A stretch of 48,946 bases of DNA from Flavobacteriales bacterium (GTDB lineage: Bacteria; Bacteroidota; Bacteroidia; Flavobacteriales_F; PHOS-HE28): NCBI GenBank assembly GCA_019912395.1, contig JAIOIH010000051.1, positions 1 through 48,946 of the forward strand, given 5' to 3'. The notes beneath the pieces are model-generated. The model saw only the letters and a program-made list of their open reading frames with translations. It did no database searches and was not told the origin of the DNA. Numbering within the stretch: the stretch's first letter is position 1; each line of letters starts with the position of its first letter. A program made the translations under genes and the position numbers. Below are positions 36,512 through 43,534 of the stretch, one piece after another.

Positions 36512-38704
36512 ATGCAGCGATCCATACCCATGCTTCCCCGGCAGATCATCCTTGCCATGGCCGTGCTGCTGCTGGCATCCCCTGCCGTGCAGGCGCAAAA
36601 GCTCAAGCACCGCATGGCGGAGAATTACGCCGCGGTGTTCGATTACACGAACATGGCCAAGGTGTATGAGGACATCATTGCCGGCAAGAAGGCCGAACCG
36701 GCCGACTACAGGCAGCTCGCCTTCGCGTACAAGAAGCTCGGCGACCATGCCAAGGCCGCCGAGACCTACAAGAAGCTCATCGACCTGGGCAGCCCTGCAC
36801 CGGACGACATCCTCGCATACGCCGATCAACTGCGGGCACAGGGCAAGTACGACGATGCCATGGCCTGGTACGGGACCTACTCCGAGAAGGCTCCCGATGA
36901 TGAATGGGTGAAGACCTACGTGAAGAACGGGGACTTCTTTGAAAGGTTGGTGCGCGACAGCACCAAGGATGTCGTCCGGTTCCTGCCCATCAACTCGACA
37001 GAGGCAGACCTGGCCCCCACCGTGATGAGGGACCTGCTCCTGTTCAGCAGTGCGCGAGGTGAGGGAGTGGGCGGAAAGACCAAGTACAAGTGGGACCGCG
37101 AACCCTATCTGAATCTCTATTCTGCGCTGCTGAAGGGAGAGACCGCCACTGACCCCATGGTAATGCGCAAGGACGTGAACAGCCGCTACCACGACGGCAC
37201 GGCCTCGTTCGATTCCACCCAGAACCGCCTCTATTTCACCCGGGACAACTACTACTACGGCAAGCTGATCAAGGCTTCCAACGGAGAGGTGAAGCTGGGC
37301 ATTTACTACACGGACATAACCACGGGCGAGTTCGGCCAACCCGAATGGGGCGGGCTTACACCCTTCGAGCACAACGATCCCGAATACAACGTGGGCCAAC
37401 CGTGCGTATCACCGGACGGCAAGCGGATCTACTTCGTCAGTGACCGGCCCGGTGGGCGCGGCGGTACGGACATCTGGTACTGCGATCGGAAGGGGGTGGA
37501 TTGGGGTGAGCCGAAGAACATTGGCAGTAAGGTGAACACGCCGGGAAGCGAGATGTACCCCTTCATCACCGCGGACAGCACGCTCTACTTCAGCAGCACG
37601 GGCCAACCCGGCTTGGGCGGATACGATATCTTCTCAGTGGTGCTCACCCCCGAGGGGCCCGGCCGGGTGTTCAACCTCGGATACCCGATGAACACCACGT
37701 ACAATGATCACGGCCTGGTCCTACTGGCCGATGACAGCACCGGCTTCTTTGCCAGTGATCGACCCGGCGGCATGGGCGGTGACGACATCTACGGATGTAC
37801 CGTGCATCCGCCACGCATCCGCATACAGGGCATCGTGGTGGACAAGCTCTCCCAAGCTGCGGTGGACGGTGCCCTCGTGGACATCCGCGATGCCAATGGC
37901 ACCTTCATCGATGGGGCGAAAGTGGAGATGCTCGACGGCGGGCGCTTTACCATCGAGCTTCCGTACAGGGACACGTACACCATCACGGCCAGCTGCAGCG
38001 GTTATCGCCAAGGCACCACCATCGTGGACAGCGAGAATGACGACCTGGACAACGTGGTGGTGCAGATGGAGAAGTACGACTACGGGGCGGAAGGCATCGT
38101 GAGGCACGGCGAGACCAAGGTCCCGCTGGACAGCTCGAAAGTCGTGCTATTGAACGCGGACGGTGCCGTGATGGAGGAAATGTACACCGCTGCGGACGGC
38201 CATTACCAGTTCGGGCTGCAAGCCGAGGGCGACTTCCGGATCACTGCGGAGCGCGCGGGCTTCTTCAAGCAAAGCGCGCGGATCTCCACCAAGGGCAAGA
38301 CCAACACGGTGATCCATACCGACTTCAACCTGTTCCCGCTGAAGGTGGACCAAGTGGTACGCCTGGACAACATCTACTATGACCTGGCCAAGTGGAACAT
38401 CCGCCCGGATGCGGCCTTGGAACTGGACAAACTGGTGCAAACGCTCAACGACAATCCCTCGGTGAAGATCGAGCTGAGTTCTCATACCGACTGTCGCGGC
38501 AAGGATGCCTACAACATGAACCTTTCGGAGAAACGGGCCAAAAGCGCCGTGGACTATTTGATCAAGCAGGGCATTGCCAAGGACCGCCTCACGGCGAAGG
38601 GATACGGGGAGACCAAGCCCGTGGAAACCTGCGAATGCAGCAAGTGTTCCGAGGAACAGCATCAGGCCAATCGCCGCACCGAGTTCAAGGTGCTCTCAAA
38701 ATAG
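36512..38704 (+). CDS. PorE-like protein: TPR, PD40 propeller, carboxypeptidase-like domains, OmpA
   Basis: A 730-residue periplasmic or outer-membrane protein. Domains in order: signal peptide (about 1-29), TPR-like helices (about 40-150), PD40 propeller blades (about 160-430, with VSPDGKRIYFVSDRPGG and FFASDRPGGMGGDDIYG), two carboxypeptidase regulatory-like domains (about 435-605), and an OmpA peptidoglycan-binding domain (about 610-730, with SSHTDCRGKDAYNMNLSEKRA and LTAKGYGETKPV). This is the layout of PorE of the type IX secretion system, which binds peptidoglycan. It may anchor the PorP/SprF protein or the adhesin export site to the cell wall. It is the last gene of the operon, followed by a strong terminator. 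Confidence 0.9.
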   Translation: MQRSIPMLPRQIILAMAVLLLASPAVQAQKLKHRMAENYAAVFDYTNMAKVYEDIIAGKKAEPADYRQLAFAYKKLGDHAKAAETYKKLIDLGSPAPDDILAYADQLRAQGKYDDAMAWYGTYSEKAPDDEWVKTYVKNGDFFERLVRDSTKDVVRFLPINSTEADLAPTVMRDLLLFSSARGEGVGGKTKYKWDREPYLNLYSALLKGETATDPMVMRKDVNSRYHDGTASFDSTQNRLYFTRDNYYYGKLIKASNGEVKLGIYYTDITTGEFGQPEWGGLTPFEHNDPEYNVGQPCVSPDGKRIYFVSDRPGGRGGTDIWYCDRKGVDWGEPKNIGSKVNTPGSEMYPFITADSTLYFSSTGQPGLGGYDIFSVVLTPEGPGRVFNLGYPMNTTYNDHGLVLLADDSTGFFASDRPGGMGGDDIYGCTVHPPRIRIQGIVVDKLSQAAVDGALVDIRDANGTFIDGAKVEMLDGGRFTIELPYRDTYTITASCSGYRQGTTIVDSENDDLDNVVVQMEKYDYGAEGIVRHGETKVPLDSSKVVLLNADGAVMEEMYTAADGHYQFGLQAEGDFRITAERAGFFKQSARISTKGKTNTVIHTDFNLFPLKVDQVVRLDNIYYDLAKWNIRPDAALELDKLVQTLNDNPSVKIELSSHTDCRGKDAYNMNLSEKRAKSAVDYLIKQGIAKDRLTAKGYGETKPVETCECSKCSEEQHQANRRTEFKVLSK

Positions 38705-38721
38705 GGGTTGGGTAGAAGGGG

Positions 38722-38757
38722 GGATGCGCCTCGGCTTGCCGGGGCGCATCCATTTTT
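38722..38757 (+). terminator. Rho-independent terminator of the adhesin operon
   Basis: GGATGCGCC and GGCGCATCC form a 9-bp stem, extended by CGGC/GCCG and a T-G wobble to about 14 bp with a 2-base loop, followed by ATTTTT. It lies 17 bases after the PorE-like stop. Confidence 0.8.
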
Positions 38758-38809
38758 CACCTCAACTGACGATCGTCATCCCCGCCATTCCGGAGAGACA
38801 CTACCCTTG

Positions 38810-38826
38810 TTTGGAATTGTTCCAAA
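38810..38826. promoter_or_regulatory. Operator-like palindrome before the methyltransferase gene
   Basis: TTTGGAATTGTTCCAAA has two perfect 7-bp arms around a TTG centre and ends 7 bases before the ATG. TACCCTTG just upstream (38802-38809) is a near match to the -7 consensus, so a protein bound here would cover the start site. The regulator is unknown and not obvious nearby. Confidence 0.5.
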
Positions 38827-38833
38827 TAAGGAG

Positions 38834-39682
38834 ATGATGCAAGAACAGGAAGTATTGGAGCCCGTTTCCCCGGCTCCGCCCCAAGCGCCCGCGCCCCACC
38901 GCTCCACGGCCAACCAGACCCTGAACGCCGAACAAGGCCACTGGCTCCTGGCCAAAATGGGCAAGAAAGTGCTCCGCCCCGGCGGTAAGGAACTCACCCT
39001 CCAGTTGATGGAGAAGCTGGCCATCTCACCGCAGGATGACCTCGTGGAGTTCGCTCCCGGACTGGGCTTCACCGCAGGGATCGCCTTGCAGAGGAACCCC
39101 AGGACCTACACCGGGGTCGAGTTGAACGAGGAGGCGGCGGGTATCCTCCGGAAAAAGATCAATGGTCCCTCTCGGGAGATCGTGATCGGCAATGCCTGTT
39201 GCTGTCCATTGGAACGCGGATCGGCGGACAAGGTCTATGGCGAGGCCATGCTCACCATGCAGGCGGACCATCGGAAGGCGGAGATCGTGCGCGAGGCGTA
39301 TCGCTTGCTGCGACCCGGAGGCCTGTACGGTATTCACGAGATCGCCCTCACGCCGGATTCCATGCCGGAGGCGGGCAAGAAGCAGATCCAGCACGACCTG
39401 GCCACCACCATCAAGGTGAACGCCCGGCCGCTCACGCAGGCTGAGTGGATCGCTCTGCTGGAGGCGGAAGGCTTCGTTGTGGAAAGCGTGATGACCAACC
39501 CGATGCTCCTCTTGGAACCTGCGCGCATCATCGACGACGAAGGCTTCTTCCGCACGTTGAAGATCGGCTGGAACATCCTTACCCACCCCAAGGCCCGCAA
39601 GCGCATCCTGGAGATGCGCAAGGTCTTCCGGCGCTATGAGGATTCCATGAGCGCCATTGCCATCGTGGCGCGGAAGCGGTGA
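38834..39682 (+). CDS. SAM-dependent methyltransferase
   Basis: A 282-residue cytoplasmic class I methyltransferase. After an N-terminal Pro-rich leader it has the nucleotide-binding motif VEFAPGLGFTAG (near residue 73), an acidic strand end VELNE, and the post-motif LLRPGGLYGIHEIALTP; the substrate is unknown. A run of three cysteines (GNACCCPLERG) lies on the strand before motif III and might sense redox state or metal. AAGGAG lies directly before the ATG at 38834, and a second ATG follows at 38837. It stands alone after the adhesin terminator with its own operator-like palindrome, and is convergent with the MscS gene. Confidence 0.82.
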   Translation: MMQEQEVLEPVSPAPPQAPAPHRSTANQTLNAEQGHWLLAKMGKKVLRPGGKELTLQLMEKLAISPQDDLVEFAPGLGFTAGIALQRNPRTYTGVELNEEAAGILRKKINGPSREIVIGNACCCPLERGSADKVYGEAMLTMQADHRKAEIVREAYRLLRPGGLYGIHEIALTPDSMPEAGKKQIQHDLATTIKVNARPLTQAEWIALLEAEGFVVESVMTNPMLLLEPARIIDDEGFFRTLKIGWNILTHPKARKRILEMRKVFRRYEDSMSAIAIVARKR

Positions 39683-39703
39683 GTTCCACGCAACTTTATC
39701 TGA

Positions 39704-39771
39704 CAACCTTGGCGCGGGAGTTAGGCCAAGGAGTACCTGCGGAACAAAGCCGTCCTCCCGTGCCAAGGTTG
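39704..39771. repeat. 17-bp inverted repeat between convergent genes
   Basis: CAACCTTGGCGCGGGAG (39704-39720) and CTCCCGTGCCAAGGTTG (39755-39771) pair at 16 of 17 positions around a 34-base spacer. Part of the right arm is repeated directly downstream (AGCCGTCCTCCCG then AGCCGTCCTCTCG, 39748-39795). There is no T-run for a classic terminator. It could be a bidirectional transcription end, a small RNA or a dispersed palindrome. Confidence 0.6.
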
Positions 39772-39824
39772 GAATACTCCGGTGAAGAGCCGTCCTCTCG
39801 CACCAAAGGACACCGACCAATCGA

Positions 39825-40634
39825 TCAAGTCGAGTGCATTTGCACCTGCGGGAAGGGAATGCTGATGCCTTTCGCATCGAAGGTCTTCTTCACCCGCTCG
39901 TGCATGTCGAAGTAGATGCCCCAGTAGTCAGCGGCCTTGGCCCACACCCGCATGGTAAAGTTCACGGAGCTGTCCGCCAATTCGCCCACCACGATCAGCG
40001 GTGCCGGGTCCTTCAGGATGCGGTCATCGGCATCGATCAATTCCTGGAGCGTCCGCTTGGCCGCGTCGATGTCATCATCGTAGCCGATGCCGAAGCTCAT
40101 GTCCACCCGCCGTTGTGGTTCCGTACTGAAGTTGACGATGGCCCCGGTGCTGATCGGTGCGTTGGGCAGGATCACCGTCTTGTTGTCCGGTGTCTTCAGC
40201 ACCGTATTGAAGATCTGGATGCTGTGAACGGTCCCGGTGTGGCCTTGCGCATCGATGAAGTCGCCCACCTTGTAGGGCTTGAAGAGCAGGATCATCACCC
40301 CGCCGGCGAAATTCTGCAAGGTTCCGCTCAACGCCATGCCGATCGCCAGGCCCATGGCACCGAGCACCGCGATGAAGCTCGTGGTCTCCACGCCGATCAT
40401 TTGGATCACACTGATGATCAGACCCAGCTTCAAGATCGCCCCGACCAGCCCGCGGACAAAGGGGACCAAGCTCGGGTCCACCTCGCGTTTTCGCATCAGG
40501 CGGGCCATGGATGACACCAACATGCGGATCACCCACAGGCCCACGATCAGTACCACAATGGCACCGATGACCTTTGGACCATAGGTGAGTATGAGTTCCT
40601 TTCCTCTCGTGATCGCCAGTTCGGTGTTGCTCAT
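39825..40634 (-). CDS. Small-conductance mechanosensitive channel (MscS family)
   Basis: An inner-membrane channel that opens under membrane tension and releases solutes during osmotic downshock. The 269-residue protein has three membrane helices (about residues 18-40, 60-82, 88-110) with the pore-lining TM3 pattern AVLGAMGLAIGMALSGTLQNFAGG, followed by the cytoplasmic beta and alpha/beta domains (FKPYKVGDFIDAQGHTGTV, ILPNAPISTGAIVNFS). Length and motifs match the compact MscS type. It is monocistronic, convergent with the methyltransferase. No clear promoter box was found upstream of 40634. Confidence 0.94.
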   Translation of the reverse strand: MSNTELAITRGKELILTYGPKVIGAIVVLIVGLWVIRMLVSSMARLMRKREVDPSLVPFVRGLVGAILKLGLIISVIQMIGVETTSFIAVLGAMGLAIGMALSGTLQNFAGGVMILLFKPYKVGDFIDAQGHTGTVHSIQIFNTVLKTPDNKTVILPNAPISTGAIVNFSTEPQRRVDMSFGIGYDDDIDAAKRTLQELIDADDRILKDPAPLIVVGELADSSVNFTMRVWAKAADYWGIYFDMHERVKKTFDAKGISIPFPQVQMHST

Positions 40635-40779
40635 TATCTATCGTTCGTTAGGTCTTCGTTTTGAGTGTGGTTATTGTGCGCGAAACACGACTGATGGGAA
40701 GAATGTTCATTTACGCAGCGCTCCGCGCATGTCCGATCCATCGGCAGCGGGTTATGCCTGAACGATATTCCCGAAAAGC

Positions 40780-40815
40780 GAAAGGGCCGCCTCGCAGATG
40801 TGAGGCGGCCCTTTC
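40780..40815 (-). terminator. Rho-independent terminator of the TonB-receptor operon
   Basis: GAAAGGGCCGCCTC (40780-40793) pairs perfectly with GAGGCGGCCCTTTC (40802-40815) around an 8-base loop. On the minus strand the stem is followed by a T-rich GCTTTTCGGG, 18 bases beyond the stop at 40834. Confidence 0.85.
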
Positions 40816-40833
40816 CGAGTAGGGTGGGGAGGC

Positions 40834-42198
40834 TTACTGTGCCACCTGCACGGCGATGGTCTTCACCAGCGCGTTGCTGCGCAGTGTGAGGTGGTACAGG
40901 CCGGTGGCCATGCCCTGGACATCGAGCTGTCCGTATGTGCCGGAGAACTGACCGCTCTGGATCGTACGGCCCTGCATGTCCGTGAAGGTATAGTCCACAT
41001 TGCTTCCAGCTTCGTGGCCGAGGTTTACGTTGATCAGGCTGGTGGCCGGGTTCGGGCCAACGGTTACTGCGGCAAGGAAGCCAGCGTCGGCGATACCGGA
41101 AGCGAACTCAACATCGCTTTCCATGCGGGGCAGGATGTTGTACTCCGAGAAGGAATAGTAGTTCACACCGGTGATGTTGTAAGTATTCCCGATCACCGGG
41201 GCCGGGGTGGTGGTATAGATCACCTTGCCGATCACGGCGTCACCGGTTCCATCATTCACCTTGTACTTCCCGAAGTTGGCACCGCCGGGCTCTTCCGTGC
41301 AGCTGGCGTTCATCACGCGCACCAGTACGCTTTCCAAGGGTTCCAGTGAGACATCACCTGTAGCCACATCGAAAGGCTCGGGTACGGCGTTACCGCTGGA
41401 GACGAGGGTATATGCCGATACGCTTGAAAGCTCGGTTAGACCGAAATATTCAACTACCGAGGCGATGAAGGAGATGCTGTCACCGATCGCGGGGGTGTTG
41501 TTGGTGTCATAGACGTAGACACCGGTCCACAGTCCACTACCGCTCTGCACGAAGTAACCGTCACCGGCACCGGGAAGGTCGGCCGTTACAATGCCACCGG
41601 TCAATACGGTCTGGCCGCTCAGGGGCGAATCCCCGCTGGGGTCGGTAGTGTACTGAATGTTATAGATGCTGGTGTGTGTGAGCGGTGCAGCCTCCGAGAT
41701 GGTCACGTCGTCCACCACCAAGTGTTCCGGTGCCGCCGTGTTCCTCAGGGAAAGGATGAATTCCGCGTCCACCGTATCGTTGGCGGCGGCAATGCTCTGT
41801 GTTACCTGGATCCAATCGTTCGGTGAGGCCACCGTCGTGTACGGGGTATAGCCGGCATATCCGGCACTGGAGCCGGCACGACCGTCAAAGAGCCCCACAC
41901 GAATTTCGCCGCTACCGCGCACCCAGAAGCTGATCTCGTAGTTCTGCCCGTCGGTGACCGCAACGGATTGCGTGGTGAAGCGCTTGTGGCTGCTCGTCGT
42001 GTTCTCCAGACGCACGGAGAAAATGCCTCCATGCACGTTGTCCGTTACCTGGGTAACGCCGGAAAGTGCGATGTTCGTTTTGGCACCCACCCAACCATCG
42101 GGTGTGGTACCTGTCCAGTCTTCAAATCCGCTTTGGAGGATCTGCGCGCTGGCCATGCCGGCGATCGCGAGGGTTGAAAGGAGTACTGCTGTTCTCAT
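40834..42198 (-). CDS. Secreted OB-fold-like protein with T9SS type A sorting domain
   Basis: A 454-residue exported protein. A signal peptide (about 1-18, ending GMASA) is followed by a carbohydrate-binding-like beta-sandwich (about 20-170, with YEISFWVRGSGEIRVGLFDG), then an OB-fold-like region (about 175-365, with LSGQTVLTGGIVTADLPG, GYFVQSGSG and DSISFIASVVEYFGLTELSS). A T9SS type A tail (about 377-454, with GPNPATSLINVNL) closes it. The OB-fold region resembles the one that precedes catalytic domains in large extracellular nucleases, but no nuclease catalytic domain is present here. It is the last gene of an operon with a DUF5689 lipoprotein and a TonB-dependent receptor. Confidence 0.82.
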   Translation of the reverse strand: MRTAVLLSTLAIAGMASAQILQSGFEDWTGTTPDGWVGAKTNIALSGVTQVTDNVHGGIFSVRLENTTSSHKRFTTQSVAVTDGQNYEISFWVRGSGEIRVGLFDGRAGSSAGYAGYTPYTTVASPNDWIQVTQSIAAANDTVDAEFILSLRNTAAPEHLVVDDVTISEAAPLTHTSIYNIQYTTDPSGDSPLSGQTVLTGGIVTADLPGAGDGYFVQSGSGLWTGVYVYDTNNTPAIGDSISFIASVVEYFGLTELSSVSAYTLVSSGNAVPEPFDVATGDVSLEPLESVLVRVMNASCTEEPGGANFGKYKVNDGTGDAVIGKVIYTTTPAPVIGNTYNITGVNYYSFSEYNILPRMESDVEFASGIADAGFLAAVTVGPNPATSLINVNLGHEAGSNVDYTFTDMQGRTIQSGQFSGTYGQLDVQGMATGLYHLTLRSNALVKTIAVQVAQ

Positions 42199-42228
42199 GG
42201 TATTGGGGTTTTCTTGATCAAGGGTGTT

Positions 42229-43524
42229 TTAGTTCACGACCACGTTATCCAAGCGATAGGTGGTTGAATTGGCCGCATCGCCCTGATATTTGAAGGCGAC
42301 CACGAAGGTACCGCTATATCCTGAAGGAAGAACGCCGGAAAGCGCGATGTTCCCTGAAGGTACCCAGGCATTGTCGGCATCGCTCTGCCCGGCGAAGGTC
42401 GCTCCGGGTACAGGTAGCCATGTAGCCGTGGACACGTCACCGGTGAAGTCGGTGCTGATCCATGCGGTCAATCCGTCATGCACCCAGCTGACCCGCGCCG
42501 ACGAAAAGGAGAGATGCTGGGAAGAGGAGTAGGTGATCTCCGGTGTGACCAGCCACATCGTGCTTGCCTGGCCCAGCGAAAGTCGGGCCTCCGCGCTGAA
42601 GTCGGATCCATCCTGTTTGCCACGCCAAGCCACACTGCCCTGGGTGAACGTGTTCTTCCAGCAATCCAGTACGACCGGTAGATTGTTTTGAACGGAGTTG
42701 AAATCCTCGGACAAGCTGCTCACCGGTGTGCAGTTGGCGGCCGAACCACAGCGGGGACCGTTCATCTGCACCTCGTTGATGTTGCGGATATAGAGCTGCG
42801 GAGCGCTTCCGAACCAGCTGGCGATACCGGTGAAAGTGCCCTTGCCGGTGGGGAGGTGCTGGCCCGCGAAATTGGCGTAGCCGCTCGTGCGCACGTCGGT
42901 GCTGTTGCTGTTGCAGTCCTCGATCTGGCGGTTCAAGGTGGTCTGGTTCACCGGGTCGGCATAGGTGAGGTTGCCGGTGCTGTCCACGAATTGCACGCCG
43001 CTGATAGTGACCAGCTTGCTCTGGAGGTTGCCGCCGAGTCCCGCCTGCGAGGTAAGGGCCTGTATCGTAGTGACCGTTGGAGCGATGACAACTCCCGTCG
43101 CCTGCTTCACTACATTGTTGTCCACGTCCACACTGTCCAGTTGCATCAAACCGTTGTATGGGCTCAGCACGGTTCCGGGCAGGTAGATCCGGATGGAATC
43201 ACCTTGGTAAAGGCCTCCGGAGAAAAGCAACCGCATGGCTATGGCACCGGTGTGGTCCTGCACGTAGATGTTCTTGTACAGGTTGCCGTTCTGCTCATCG
43301 GCGGTCACGACCGCATACACACTGTTAACGGCTCCTGCAGTGTCCGAAAAGTGTACCGGGGCTCCTTGGTACATGGCCTTCAGCTGTGCGATGGTGATCA
43401 CACTGCCTGTGGGCAGGGTGCGTACGGGCGGCGTATCGAACTCCTTCTTGCAGCCGATGGCCGTGGCCAGGAGAAAGGGCACGGCAAGGAGGGCGAGGCG
43501 TTGTGCGAGGGTGATGCGTTGCAT
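42229..43524 (-). CDS. DUF5689 lipoprotein
   Basis: A 431-residue lipoprotein. The signal sequence ends in a lipobox with the lipidated Cys25 (TAIGC), followed by KKEFD, an acidic start typical of surface-exported Bacteroidota lipoproteins. A DUF5689-like domain follows (about 40-250), then a second beta-sandwich (about 270-431) resembling the choice-of-anchor J family. It lies 10 bases after the TonB-receptor gene and 30 bases before the T9SS protein, consistent with a receptor plus surface-binding-protein unit. The ligand is unknown. Confidence 0.85.
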   Translation of the reverse strand: MQRITLAQRLALLAVPFLLATAIGCKKEFDTPPVRTLPTGSVITIAQLKAMYQGAPVHFSDTAGAVNSVYAVVTADEQNGNLYKNIYVQDHTGAIAMRLLFSGGLYQGDSIRIYLPGTVLSPYNGLMQLDSVDVDNNVVKQATGVVIAPTVTTIQALTSQAGLGGNLQSKLVTISGVQFVDSTGNLTYADPVNQTTLNRQIEDCNSNSTDVRTSGYANFAGQHLPTGKGTFTGIASWFGSAPQLYIRNINEVQMNGPRCGSAANCTPVSSLSEDFNSVQNNLPVVLDCWKNTFTQGSVAWRGKQDGSDFSAEARLSLGQASTMWLVTPEITYSSSQHLSFSSARVSWVHDGLTAWISTDFTGDVSTATWLPVPGATFAGQSDADNAWVPSGNIALSGVLPSGYSGTFVVAFKYQGDAANSTTYRLDNVVVN

Positions 43525-43534
43525 GTTCGTGTTG

